A DNA stretch of 64,000 nt, from contig WJXW01000010.1 of the NCBI GenBank assembly GCA_015832175.1, positions 62,001 to 126,000 of the forward strand, written 5' to 3'. The position numbers were made by a program, and so were the translations under genes. The notes under the pieces are model-generated. The model was not told the origin of the DNA, searched no databases, and saw nothing but the letters and a program-made list of their open reading frames with translations. The stretch comes from Paraphaeosphaeria minitans (taxonomy: Eukaryota > Ascomycota > Dothideomycetes > Pleosporales > Didymosphaeriaceae). Below, piece after piece: positions 12,801 through 23,629 of the stretch (the first letter of the stretch is position 1; every line of letters begins with the position of its first letter).

Positions 12801-13205
12801 TAAAGAAGGGGGATAAAGTATATCTGCTTATAAAGAACCTTTAAACTTAGAAGAAAAAACATAAGAAACTAGATTATATTAAGATTAGACTATTTTACAT
12901 TTCTAAGCAAATATTACTAGTGAACTATAAGTTAGAACTACCGCCAGATGCAAAGATACACCTAGTATTCTATGTATTACTACTGGAACTAGCAGACCCT
13001 AATACACTAGTTAAAACCACCTTCTACCACTAGACTAAGGAAGAAAATAAATTTAAGGTTAAAAGAATTCTAGAATATAACTAGCACAACAACACGTACC
13101 TCGTTAAGTGGAAAGGTTACCTATATAGCGAAAACACCTAGGAACTAAAAAAAACAATCTAGGAAACTATTAGCAAAAGATTAAGGAATTCTACTAGAAA
13201 TAACT
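9900..13205 (+). pseudogene. Gypsy-1 copy 1 pol: protease, RT, RNase H, integrase, chromodomain
   Basis: Protease remnant at about 9960-10000 (AFIDLGVGKNFIS). Reverse transcriptase at about 10560-11160, with VNYQQLNN (usually DYRxLN), an open segment at 10922-11143 and catalytic motif YIDNIL (11012-11031), where YIDD became YIDN. RNase H at about 11450-11800 (FKTDASN, YNVHNKELYAI, GRADALS). Integrase with H2C2-like segment at about 11930-12090, core Asp in IDFVIG, second Asp in ISDRDK, Glu in ERINQ. Chromodomain at about 13050-13145 (YLVKWKGY). Near-total length identity to copy 2 ends at 12999 and resumes at 13208: the chromodomain block is a different sequence. Confidence 0.92.
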
Positions 13206-13254
13206 AGAACGCACCTAGGAATTACCACTAGCATAGGGGCTAGCCTATAAAACA

Positions 13255-13750
13255 GACTAGTTAATTACCTTAGCGCCTAATAGCGCGTTAGGATTTATTA
13301 ACGTAGTAGCTTATACTAACTCCTCCTACGCCTTAAGCGCTTCTAACTTGTCTATAGTACTTATACTATAATTAAATAATTCTTATTCCTTTTAACGTAA
13401 TTTCTTTTACTAATTATATAAGCGCGCTATCTTCTCTTACGCCTAATAGGCGCGAAGGAGAGCTGCCTTAACTAGCTTTTTCTTAATATAAAGCTTTACC
13501 TCCTCTTTAGCCTCTAACTTTTCTAACTTCTCTATTTTAGTATCTATTTTTAAATAATCTAGTAAAGGGATCTCTTTAGGCTTACACTTCTAGTTTCTCT
13601 ATCTAACGCAGTTAGTACACTAAGAGTATAAAGAAGAAAGACAATAAGTATATTTCTTCTTAGCGTAGTATAAATAGGCAACTATTATAAAAACGTAGTC
13701 TTTCTTAAGATAATTAGCTTAACTATAGCAATATTAAATAGAACAAGATA
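13255..13750 (-). pseudogene. Antisense ORF remnant (Cys motif plus coiled coil) in Gypsy-1 copy 1
   Basis: On the minus strand, a frame of about 160 codons lies between the chromodomain and the 3' LTR. Taking TAA/TAG as former Gln/Trp/Arg codons, it shows a cysteine cluster (CTNC, then NQKC) in its first half. A long charged heptad-like segment follows (EKLEKLEAKEE and QQKKLRQKEQELF), typical of a coiled coil, ending at NPNALLGAKVIN. The same frame is in copy 2 at about 32360-32870. The arrangement resembles Cys-rich plus coiled-coil hypothetical proteins that I recall as frequent in fungal repeats, but I cannot name the family. It opposes pol, so an antisense accessory protein is inferred. 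Confidence 0.6.
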
Positions 13751-13805
13751 ATAACTTTATAGATAGTTAACTTATAAGGATATTAAGCTTAGAGGGGGAG
13801 GATAA

Positions 13806-14261
13806 TATTAGGATTTAGCTACGCATAAGTAGTAGGGCATAAGCTTATTAGACCACTAGTCTACTAGAGTTAGCTAACTAGGCAGTTAGGTAATAGGTTA
13901 CAGGTTCTAAGGGTCCTAAGGACTGCACAGGCCTTGCCTATACAGGAACTCTAGGACGCGTAGGACTCGCCCGCACAGGACTCTAGGACATATAGGACTC
14001 TAGGACATATAGGACTCTAGGACATATAGGATTCTAGGATGTGTGGGACTACTTAGTATATAGGAACGTAAGAATAAGCTTCTTATACTTATATTTAATC
14101 TATTTATTAATCTATTATTTAGATTCTAGTAGACTAAATTGTTAACTTGTTACACTTTGTAAAATACTATTATATTAATAAGTCCTTCCACCTTCTGTAA
14201 GTACTCCTGCCTAAGAACTAACCTTAACCCTTTAGGACTAGCTACCCTCTTGGATTTAACA
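13806..14261 (+). repeat. Gypsy-1 copy 1 3' LTR (456 bp)
   Basis: Same length as 7543-7998 with transition differences only. It begins TATTAGGAT (formerly TG) and ends TTTAACA, followed by the target duplication TCTAG. It is preceded by a purine-rich tract with GGGGGAGG at about 13793-13801, the likely polypurine tract for plus-strand priming. Confidence 0.95.
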
Positions 14262-15500
14262 TCTAGGGCTAATTACTGTAAAGCATTTACACCCTATATT
14301 AATTAAGGCCTTTATATACTATATACTATTAAGGAAGACGTAGAGGGTAGAAATAGGCCTATTTATACCTACCCTAGCCCTAGCTACTCTAACTATCGCA
14401 GCTCGCCCTAATTATACCTCTATTAATACTGTCGCGCTTAGCCCCTACATTAGCGCTAGACTAGGGGCTATTTTTTTCTTAACTAGATACTTATCTTATT
14501 ATACTAAAGTTAGGTTGCAATTGCCTAGAGTAAAACTATATTAGAGTAGGCTCTAGCTATATAGTTAGGCTTACTATAGTAAGTGCACACGCCTACGTTC
14601 TAGTGTTACTAGAAGATATATTTAGGTATCTAGTTTAGGCGCTACTTACCTACCTCTCCGCTAGCTTAGGGCTAGATTAAAGTTAAAACTGCTATAGGAG
14701 TTATATAGATGTTACTATTACTATTTTTAAAAGGGGACTAGCCACCCTTATAAAAGGTAGCTTAAGTAGTAAGCTTATCTTCTAGGGCCTCTATTTTAAG
14801 GTCTACCGCGATCTGTAAAAACCTAGTAATAGCTATATTATAGTCCCCTTTAGGAACGTCGTAGTTAAGGGCAACTATATAGATATTACACTAGATTACG
14901 TAGCGTAACTTACGCAGTTTCTTAGTGTTACTTTACTAGCTACTACCTACCTCTACTAAAGTCTGTTTAAAGTAAACGTGAAAGTTAGAGAAACACTCCC
15001 TAGGGCCCTACCTAATTATATTAAGGCGTGCTTTAGCCTTTTACTAGGCGTGTTTATTAGTATACATAAAGGTAAGGTACTATATAAATATCTATAGGTT
15101 AAACTGGCTATCTGCCCCCCTAGTTTAGTAAAAGGCCACTACTGTGTCCTAAAGACTATTGTCTAGGCAGTTCTATATTAGCGCCTATTCCTCTTAAAAG
15201 GAGCTAATAAACTACTTATTAGCCTAGAGCTTATAATCTATTATAACCTTCTAGGCCCTAAACTGTGTCTTTAAGCCCCTAAACTTAGTTAGGCTTAAAA
15301 GCGGTTTACACTATAAAATTAGCTAGTCTATACTAGTAAATAGGAATCCGCCCCCTATAGTAGAGGTGGACAGGCCTAGGGCGGTGCTAGTATAGGCCTA
15401 TTAGCGCATAAAGAGCTCACGCAGCTCTTTATTCTAGAGTTATACTATTTATATAGTAGAGTAGTTTTTGTCTCTAGTAGTAATTAAGTTCTATAGTTAT
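14262..15500 (-). pseudogene. Gypsy-A gag with zinc-knuckle remnant
   Basis: Minus-strand continuation of Gypsy-A beyond the Gypsy-1 insertion. A CCHC zinc knuckle is recognisable at about 14540-14600 (CTYYSKP...YIAR): the first Cys survives, and the other Cys and His positions are Tyr, as expected from G-to-A changes (TGT to TAT, CAC to TAC). Upstream on the minus strand (14640-15500) is the expected capsid region. Its frame is stop-riddled and I see no further motif. Confidence 0.7.
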
Positions 15501-15607
15501 TCCACTAACTTAGCGATATTAGAGGCATCTATTAGTAGGTTATTCTAGACTCTATTACGTTTCTCTATTCCTTTAAACAACTCTTTTCTAGAAGACCCAG
15601 AATTTAA

Positions 15608-15799
15608 TATTATAGGCTAGCCTTAGAGAATAAACAGAACTGTAAGTGCTAAATATAAAGGATAAATTCTAGGTATTAAGTCTCTATAGGGGGGTGTGCC
15701 GCTTATAAGAAGAGTTTTCCTTAGTAGGTCTACTTCTTTAGGGCGGTTCCTTTCCTTAAGATCCTTCCAAAGGCTAGGGCTATGCCCCAGCCCATTACA
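15608..15799 (-). repeat. Gypsy-A 5' LTR (192 bp)
   Basis: The 5' LTR of the minus-strand element, matching 1936-2127. The right end GCCCATTACA is unmutated and is the near inverse of TGTTATGGGC at the other end. The target duplication ATACA follows at 15800-15804. An open minus-strand frame of 60 codons inside it only reflects low RIP in this LTR and is not a gene. Confidence 0.93.
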
Positions 15800-15804
15800 A
15801 TACA

Positions 15805-17950
15805 CACTATAGCACTAGTAGTAGGGACCCTTATAGCTTTGTAAATATTAGGAATATACGTCTTATATACGCCTAATAAGCTTGGCTTATTTGTAGATCT
15901 ACTTACTCTACTATACTTAGTCCTTTATAGTATTTTATTCTATAGGGTAGGTAATAAATAGGTTAGTAATAGGTTCTCCTGTACGTAATCTACCCTTTGT
16001 AATAGTCTATTTACTAGGTTTATTTTCCCTAGGCAGTGTTCCACTTTAAAATTAAAAGCTGCTAGATACATCGCCTATTATGCTTATTATAGGTTTAGCT
16101 TCTATACAGCGCGTATACTGCGTAAGTTATTATAGTTACTTAGCACTTAAATTGTGTGCTGTGTGCTATTTAGATAATATCTCTATTACTTAAAGCTGTA
16201 GATAATAGTAAGGAGCTTAAGGTTATATACCTTATAATTTAACTCTACTACTTAAAGTTTTCTAAATATAAAAGTAACTAGGTGCTACTTCTAGTCCTTA
16301 AATAGCTGCGAAAGGATACTATATATCGCAAAAGTAGATACGTTAGTCTCTAATTAGATTAGTAGCGTAGGGTTAAAGTAGCGTAAGATAGGCGCACTTA
16401 AAAAGCGCGTTTTAAGTATTTTAAAAGTATTATTAGCTTCTACTAACTATTAGAACACTTAGTTCTTCTTAAGTAGGTCTAAGAGAGGAGTAGTTTCTCG
16501 CGTATATGCCTTAATAAATCGCCTATAAAAGTTTATAAAGCCTAGAAATAACTAGAGCTCTTAGATGCTAGTTAGCTGCAGCTATTCTATAATAGTTACT
16601 ATATATGTAGGATTAGCGCAGATTCCTTGCGTAGTTATAATAAAACTAAGGAAGTAGACTTCGCCTAAAGTAAATATACACTTAGTTAAATTAATAAAAA
16701 GTTTAGCCTTACGTAGTAATTTAAGCACAGCGTAGATAGCACGCTAATAAAGCGTAAGATCCTTATTATAGGTATAGATAAGTATATTATCTAGGTACAC
16801 AACGTATATATAATCTAGGTGTAGTACTAGTGCCTTATTAATATATGCCTAGAAGCTCGCAGGGGCATTAGTTAAGCTAAATAGTATTACTAAGTATTTA
16901 AAGTAGCTGTAGTAAGTTTAGAATATAGTTTTCTACTTATCTCTTACCTAGATCTAAATTCTATAGTAGGCGTTGCGAAGATTAAGGGTTATATAATAGT
17001 ATACGCCTAATAGGCGGTTAAGCGTCTCTCTAACTAAGAGTAGTAGGTAATAATCCTTAATAGTAATTGCATTAAGGCCCTAATAATCTACGCAAAGCCG
17101 CAGTGTGCTATTTTTTTTAAAGGTAAATAGAATTAGTGCTCTAGCTAGACTAGTGCTATACTTAATCTATCCCTTTTTTAAGGCATCTTTTAGATACTCC
17201 TAAAGTACCTTAAGCTCCCACTCTAAGAGATTATAGAGCGGTCTATAAGGAGGTTTCTTTCCCTCTATAATAGGGATAGCATAATTAGACTCCTTAAAAT
17301 TTAGTAGGGTAGACGCTACTTTTTTATTAAATACATTACTATATTCGCGTAATATATTAGGAATGCACAGTACTTACACTGCGCACGCTTTATTAATACA
17401 CACTAGGTGCTCTAAGCTTACACTAGTTATTTACAAGACCCCTAGAAGAAATAAATCTAAGCTAGTATACTCTATATTATCTTTAAAGTTCCTTGCGGTA
17501 ACAAGCTGTATTAAAGCTATAGTATAGCCCTAGCGCTATGTTTATAAGCTGTAATTAAGGTAGATATTACCTTCTTATAGGAAGGGGTTACTAAGTAGGA
17601 GAAGGATCCCTTCTTTATTAACACTATAGATAGTAGTCTTTATCCTACGCTCTACCCCTATATTGTTTATAATATGCACCTAGAGCGCATAGGTAGTGTA
17701 GGTATTTTACTTTTAGGCCCTAATCTATTCTAGTTTAGGGAGCTTAGCCCCTTTAATAGGCTTTAGATTTATTTTAATAGCGATAATCTAGCTAATTAGG
17801 CTAATATTAGCCTATAGGTTAAGAATTATTTAGAGTTCTCTCTCTAGACCTATATCTCTAGCTACGCTACACGTGCGCTTTATGCCTAGTAAGATATAAA
17901 TTAGTAGGCGCCTTACTATATCTAGGTTATAGGTAAGGCTTAGCCTTTTC
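15805..17950 (-). pseudogene. Gypsy-B pol 5' part: protease remnant, RT and RNase H
   Basis: On the minus strand from higher to lower coordinates. RT begins near 17330 (PPYRPLYNLLE at about 17230-17260), with LCVDYQGLNAITIKD at about 17060-17105. Catalytic motif YLDNIL is at 16781-16798 (YLDD to YLDN). Then come LTKCIFTLGEV and [17 protein letters not shown] thumb sequence at about 16500-16560. RNase H follows at about 16050-16380 (ETNVSTFAI, then YKVYNLKLL). Order and motifs are those of Ty3/Gypsy pol. The integrase half is at 370-1930. RIP stops interrupt every domain. Confidence 0.88.
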
Positions 17951-19051
17951 CCACATAGTTTACTTGTATAAGAATCTAGTTAGGATTACCACCTCTATAT
18001 TTATTAGTATAGTAGCTAGTTTTATAGCACTTATAGCAGGTAATACTTTTTTTATCTTAGGTCTTACTATTACCTTTAAATATTTACTAGTTTAGTGTAG
18101 TATCCTTAGATTTCTTTAATATATAACGTAGGCTTAACTCCTATATTATAGGTGTGCGGCGTAGGTTTCGCTTAAGCGTAGAGCCTAAAGCGATAAGGTC
18201 TTCCCTAGTTATAGGCACCTAATAGTAGTTAGTAATAGCCTTCTATAGCTTAGGTTTAAGCTTAAAGAAGAGGTACTACACCCTTTACTCCTTAGTATAA
18301 GGTGTAAGTTAATCTTTAAAAATATTAAGGTAGGTTATAAAGGAGTAAATAGTTTAGTCTCTTCGCTATATTACTTAAGTATACGCTATAGCTACTTCTA
18401 GGCTATAATTTACTAGGTCTAAAAGTAAGTTAAGTATATACTACTTAAAGTACTTCTAAATAAGTATTTCTCTTTTAGCTTTAAAAGTGCGCTTATAGTG
18501 TGTATACTATAGTTCTCTTAGGTCGCCTACAAAATACTACATTACCTAGATAACTTTATTTCTATTCTACATAAATTCTTATAGTAAGAGGCGAAAGGCT
18601 ACTTTATAGAAATAGAAGAATTTATAATACTTCTTAAAATTCTTACCTCTATATTTAGTAGGGTCTTTAGGTTAAAGCGCACACTTAATATATATTACTA
18701 TATCCACTATAGGCGCGTCCCGCTTATATATATTAGTAGATAGGATTTTAATGTTCTTAGTAGCAGCTGCTACACTAGGGGTTTAGCTTATACTTTTAAG
18801 TTAGGAGATTTTATCTTCTAAGGAATAAAGTTAATACATAGCGCAAAGCTTATTATGCTTTTTTTAGTAACTAGGATACGCTGCTTAAGTGTTAAAAGTA
18901 GGCTTAAGTTATATATTACTAGCTCTCCTCCTGTATACTAGATAAGAGGGTCTTTGCTACCTTTAGGGGCTTTAAGTAAGGTCTACACCCTACTAGTAGC
19001 TTATATAACTCTAGAAGCTATCCTTAGACTATTATAGATAAAGTATTATTA
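17950..19051 (-). pseudogene. Gypsy-B gag remnant
   Basis: Minus-strand region between the 5' LTR and pol. A zinc-knuckle start (CYKC) is readable at about 18012-18035, and the later His/Cys positions read Tyr. Upstream sequence (18040-19000) is the expected matrix/capsid region, with an initial heptad-like part near 18800-18880. The frame is broken by many stops and no start codon could be assigned. Confidence 0.6.
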
Positions 19052-19267
19052 TGTAAGGTCTAGTTATAGGCAATAGTACTTACTTTACACTGGGAAGGAC
19101 AGTAAAAGGATAACTCTAGTAATATTAATAGAATAATACTTATCTTATATTAAGTTAACGCGCGGTGTAGGTTTTGCGAAGCTAGCTTACTTAGCGCACA
19201 GACCCTCTATAAGGCCTTGGCGCTAGATACTACAACACCATAATAATATTGTGATCTACCCATTATA
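19052..19267 (-). repeat. Gypsy-B 5' LTR (216 bp)
   Basis: The reverse complement of the solo LTR at 33630-33845, same 216-bp length, with ends of TGTAA/TTACA type. This defines the right end of Gypsy-B. The next bases (19268 onward) are C-element sequence, as shown by the uninterrupted C copy near 47700-47730. The expected partner LTR and target duplication lie left of the window. Confidence 0.9.
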
Positions 19268-19300
19268 GAAAGACAATAATAACATGGCCTTAAGACTAGG
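19268..19300 (+). mobile_element. C element (plus copy), 33-bp fragment between two insertions
   Basis: These 33 bp plus 33376-33629 match, in reverse complement, the continuous C element near 47450-47730. Gypsy-B ends at 19267 and Gypsy-1 copy 2 starts at 19301. The last five bases, CTAGG (19296-19300), are the target duplication repeated at 33371-33375. Confidence 0.85.
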
Positions 19301-19756
19301 TGTTAGGATCCAGCTACGTATAAGCAGCAGGGCGCGAGCTTATTAGACTACTAGTCTACTAGAGTTAGCTAACTAAGTAGTTAGATAATAAGTCACAGGT
19401 CCTAAGGGTTCTAAGAACCGCACAGGCCTTGCCTATATGGGAACTCTAGGACGCGTAGGACTCGCCCACATAGGACTCTAGGACATATAGGACTCTAGGA
19501 CATATGGGACTCTAGGATATATAGGATTCTAGGAAGTATAGGACTACTTAGTATATAGAAACGTAAGAATAAGCTTCTTATACTTATGTTTAATCTATTT
19601 ATTAATCTATTATTTAGATTCTAGTAGACTAAATTATTAACTTATTACACTTTGTAAGATACTACTATATTAATAAGACCTTCTACCTTCTGTAAGTACT
19701 CCTGCCTAAGAACTAATCTTAACCCTTTAGGACTAGCTACCCTCTTAGATTTAACA
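19301..19756 (+). repeat. Gypsy-1 copy 2 5' LTR (456 bp)
   Basis: Starts TGTTAGGATC, ends TTTAACA. The 17-bp minisatellite is at 19441-19544. Transition differences only from the other three LTRs of this type. Confidence 0.95.
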
Positions 19757-19794
19757 TCTTAAACACCTTTAATATAAGTACTTTACAAAATCCT

Positions 19795-21640
19795 ACCTCT
19801 TCTACAGCTTTAGGTGCTGCTAAGATTACTTCTATAAAGAATAGTAGTAAGGCGTATAAACTTAATCTCTACTTTAGTAAATAATCTTAAACTAACGTCT
19901 AAATTCTTTAGTTAGACCTCTACTTCTTTAACTTAGATAAACCCCTTAAAGATAAAAAAAAAGTTATCTTCGCAGCAATATATATGTAAGGAGATACAGG
20001 ATTATAGATCTATTCCTACCTTAAAAAGTACCTAGGAATAGACTACAATAACGATAATAATAATTACGTAAATAAGCACGCTAATATAGTTAATATTATT
20101 AAGGATTATAATAACTTTAAGAAATGCCTTAAATAACTCTTTAAAATTACTAACAAGGACTCTATTGCAAAAGCAAAGATTTAGACTATAACTTAGAAAT
20201 AATTAGTAGCTAAGTATATAACTAAGTTTCGTAGATACGCTGTGCAGCTTAACTAGGACAATAAATCTCTTTAGGACATATATAAATAAGGACTTAAACA
20301 GAAACTATGTAAGGAACTCTTACGTAGTAGTGCACAAATTACTAACCTTAAGGAACTATATAAAGAAACTATTAAAATTAATAAAGAGTAGTTTTTATTG
20401 CAATAAGAGCTCTACTAAAACCCTAGGGCGATAAGCTTTAGACAACTAGTAAAGGTAGTTTATAAGAACCCTATTAAAATTATCTAAAAGCAATAGCTAA
20501 GGAACTACTAAAGATACAAACTAATAGAAGATGTCTAGTTTAACTATATGGGCAAAGGAAAAGGAGGAAGAATAGGCCCTAAGTAGCCTAATAAACGCGT
20601 CTCTAATAAAAGTTAACAACTAATAACTAAGACCTATAAATGCTTTACATATGGCAAACTAGGCCATATAGCTAAAAACTACAGATTAAAGAACAAAGTC
20701 TATTAAACTAAGTTAAATATACTAACTATTAAGGACTAAGAACCTAATAAGGAATAGGAAGTTATTATAACGCTATTTAGTCACTAACTTATTACACTAG
20801 AGTAAAGTAAGTAATTAGATTTACCTAACTCACAACTATACAAAGATCTAGAAGACAACGCTAATGTATACTATAACATAAAAGACGTAGAAGAGATACT
20901 AAGATCTCCTACTCCTTACCTATAAAGTAGGCAGGAAGAAGACAACCCTATATCACCTAAGTATAAACTAAATGTTTAGGACTATATAAAACCCTACCAG
21001 ACACTAAAAGAAATACAACCCTACAAAAATAAGAAGTTAGACTACGTACTAAAGTACTACCTAGACTACTAAAATTCTACACACTAATTCTATATATAGA
21101 CGTATTATAAAGAACTAACATGCGTATAACACAAGGTAGAGAAGGAAGAGAATAAGAAATAACCTAAAAAGAAACTGCGCTATAGATAGATATAGACAGA
21201 CTACCCTATTATAGTTTATAATAAACACCTCTAGAATAAATAATAAGTAAAATACTTTCCTCACCTTACGCTAAAGGGTAATAAATACTATAATATGCTT
21301 ATTAATAGAGACTATATATAACTATACTAGTGCACGTGTCTAAACTAAGACTATAAATACTACTATATAGCTAAACGTTTAGACAGCTTTGTAAACTGCC
21401 CTATATAAGAAGTAATAACAGAACTACTAATTTAACTAGTACATAGGAACAGTAAAGACTACAGGAGGAAAAACAGAAGAACATCCTTACAGGAAGAAGA
21501 AGAAAACAATCTACATAAGCTATATACTTAAGAATAATAACAGAAGCGGATACTTAGAAACGTATACTAGGCACTAGAACTTAATTATAACCTATAAGAA
21601 TAGATGTCTTTTTTAGGCCTAAACTTAGATAAGAAAACAC
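19795..21640 (+). pseudogene. Gypsy-1 copy 2 gag (RIP-inactivated)
   Basis: Collinear with copy 1 gag. The zinc knuckle at about 20638-20685 reads CFTYGKLGHIAKNY. The Gly and His positions survive here although they are mutated in copy 1, while two Cys are Tyr. The two copies therefore carry independent RIP changes of one ancestor. Stops throughout. Confidence 0.87.
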
Positions 21641-21644
21641 CTTT

Positions 21645-23302
21645 ATTAAATTAAATACTATAGTAAGTATAGCATTAGTTAAGCTACTAGTACAGCTTAA
21701 AAGAATATAGGCTTAAGCTCTTATAGACTTAGGAGTAGAAAAGAACTTTATATCTTATTAGATAGTAAGATAAGTAGAACTTATAATATTAGAGAAAAAA
21801 GTACCCTATATTATCCATATTGCGAATAGATCCCTAATGCCTAAGACACCTTAAATATACTAGGAGGTCACTACCATAATAACAGTCTAAGGACATAGAG
21901 AGGAACTTACTTTAGATATCTTACTAGGATTTAAGTATAAGTTAGTCTTAGAATTACTTTAGTTAACAATACACAACCTACAGATTAACTAGGGTACAAA
22001 GAAAATATTGTTTAAACGCTGTAATTATATATTATAAGTAAAGCCTACACATTAACTAAAAATAATAGTAGATAAGGAAGTTATTAATAACATAATACTA
22101 TAATAGATAGTTAAAAAACAGAAATACACCTTAGTAGACGCTAGCAGGAACCACTAGATTAAAAAGCGTAAGAAGGAAAATAACAGCACACCCCTTACCT
22201 TACTAAGAGAGTATAGGAAATAGACATATATATTTATAGAAAAGGAAGGAAAAGCAAACCTACCTAAACATTAACCCTAAGATCTTATAATAGACCTAGA
22301 AGAAGGGAAGACGCCACCCTTTAGACCACTATATAGTAAGACAGGAGAAGAACTCCTTAAAAAACGTAATTTTATTAAGATAAACCTTAAAAAAGGATAT
22401 ATATAACTATTAAAGTTACTAGCAGTAAGCCCTTTCATATTTATTAAGAAAAAGGATGGATTAGATAGACTATACGTTAACTACTAATAACTTAACAACA
22501 TAATAATAAAGAACTAATATCTACTACTAAATATTACAGAGCTACAAGATTAACTATCTTAAGCTAAGATATTCACAATAATAGATCTAAAAGACAGTTA
22601 CTACCTTATATAAATTAAGAAAGGTAAAGAATAGAAAACAGCGTTTTAATTACGCTATAGACTATTTAAGTATAAGGTTATACTATTTAGACTTACAAAT
22701 ACACTAGCAGCTTTTATAGTACTTATTAACAACGTACTCTACGCACATCTGGACATATTTATTATTACGTATATAGACAATATCCTCGTCTTTTCTAAAA
22801 ACAAATTAGACTACACCAAGCATGTATAAATAATACTAAAAGCACTAGATAAAGTATACCTTCGCATTAAACTTAAGAAATATAAGTTTAACGTTAAATA
22901 ACTTAAATTCCTAGGACACATTATTACTATAGAAGGAATTAAGATAGCACTAAGCAAAGTCAAATATATTAAGAACTAGCTAATACTAAAGATAGCTAAG
23001 AACATCTAAGAATTCTTAGGATTCTATAGATTTAATTAACAATTCATCTAAAATTACGTAAAGGTCACAATACCTTTAATAAATCTTATAAAGAAGGACG
23101 TACCCTTTAAATAGACAGATAAGTGCGGAATGTTATTCCAACTCGTTAAGACAGTATATATTATAGAACCTGTCCTTATTTATTTTAGAAGTAATAAACC
23201 ACTACGCTTTAAAACAGACGCTAGCAATCTTACGCTAGGCGCCTACGCTAAATAAGAATATAATAGTAAATAGCACCTAATTACCTATTACTTATGCAAA
23301 TT
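21645..23302 (+). pseudogene. Gypsy-1 copy 2 pol, 5' part: protease, RT, start of RNase H
   Basis: Collinear with copy 1: protease remnant at about 21720-21770 and RT at about 22320-22920, with catalytic motif YIDN (about 22770-22789, GAC AAT). RNase H starts FKTDASN near 23210. Copia-1 enters at 23303 inside RNase H. The last five bases, AAATT (23298-23302), are its target duplication. The rest of pol resumes at 30621. Confidence 0.9.
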
Positions 23303-23497
23303 TGTTGAAGTAAAACACTCACTTCTGTGATTCTTTCTGGATCCACTAATTCAGATCACGGGATTCTTGCCAAGAGGCTCGTTTCTTTTATATATAGTCT
23401 ACCCTTTTAGTATCCTTTCCTATAATCAGCTCTTTATATTCTTTACAACTCTGCTCCTGAATATCCTGTGATAGTTTGAGCCCTTTTTACTATAATA
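23303..23497 (+). repeat. Copia-1 5' LTR (195 bp)
   Basis: Starts TGTTGAAG. Differs from the 3' LTR at 30426-30620 only by transitions. The same LTR flanks Copia-2 and Copia-3. Confidence 0.95.
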
Positions 23498-23513
23498 GTT
23501 ATGAGCCTGGCGC
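23498..23513 (+). promoter_or_regulatory. Copia-1 primer-binding site, half initiator-tRNA type
   Basis: GTTATGAGCCTGGCGC begins directly after the 5' LTR. Its complement contains CTCATAA, the anticodon loop of an initiator methionine tRNA, flanked by CAGG stem bases. Copia of Drosophila is primed this way by a cleaved tRNA-iMet half, so the same mechanism is inferred. Copia-3 has a RIP-altered version at 55724-55739 and Copia-2 on minus at 42598-42613. Confidence 0.75.
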
Positions 23514-23629
23514 TTAGAACGTAAGATAATTCTCCCTGCCTACTTAGCAACGCTCGAATTATTATACAACACTCTATTTAGAACCTCTCTACGATACAAT
23601 CCCTCCATTCCAATTACGAAAATTGTTAA

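Larger units (their letters stand above)
7543..14261 (+). mobile_element. Gypsy-1 copy 1: full-length chromodomain LTR retrotransposon (6719 bp)
   Basis: A complete element with two 456-bp LTRs (7543-7998, 13806-14261), LTR termini TGTTA/TAACA and the target duplication TCTAG (7538-7542, 14262-14266). Inside, on plus: gag, protease, RT, RNase H, integrase and chromodomain. An antisense frame lies between the chromodomain and the 3' LTR. It is inserted in Gypsy-A. Copy 2 (19301-33370) matches it in length except for 28 bp in the chromodomain region. Confidence 0.95.
1936..15799 (-). mobile_element. Gypsy-A chromodomain LTR retrotransposon, split by Gypsy-1 copy 1
   Basis: The element is flanked by two direct 192-bp LTRs (1936-2127 and 15608-15799) and the target duplication ATACA (1931-1935, 15800-15804). 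The coding strand is minus. Gag with a zinc knuckle is at 14262-15500, protease/RT/RNase H/integrase/chromodomain at about 4060-7542. Gypsy-1 copy 1 (7543-14261, TSD TCTAG) interrupts it near the gag/protease boundary. About 1.9 kb between the chromodomain and the left (3') LTR is unusual and holds a plus-strand frame. Confidence 0.9.
1..19267 (-). mobile_element. Gypsy-B chromodomain LTR retrotransposon, left end off-window, split by Gypsy-A
   Basis: A Ty3/Gypsy element read on the minus strand. Its 5' LTR is at 19052-19267. Gag, protease, reverse transcriptase and RNase H remnants fill 15805-19051. Integrase and chromodomain follow at about 370-1930, after the inserted Gypsy-A element (1936-15799). 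The target duplication ATACA at 1931-1935 and 15800-15804 proves that the two halves were one element. Its 3' LTR lies left of the window. Gypsy-B is itself inserted in a C element: the 33 bp to the right (19268-19300) are C sequence. All frames are full of TAA/TAG stops from RIP. Confidence 0.9.

Noticed and set aside
15623..15805. Open minus-strand frame of 60 codons
   Set aside because: It covers a 192-bp LTR that occurs again at 1936-2127 with stops. The frame is open only because this LTR is lightly mutated.
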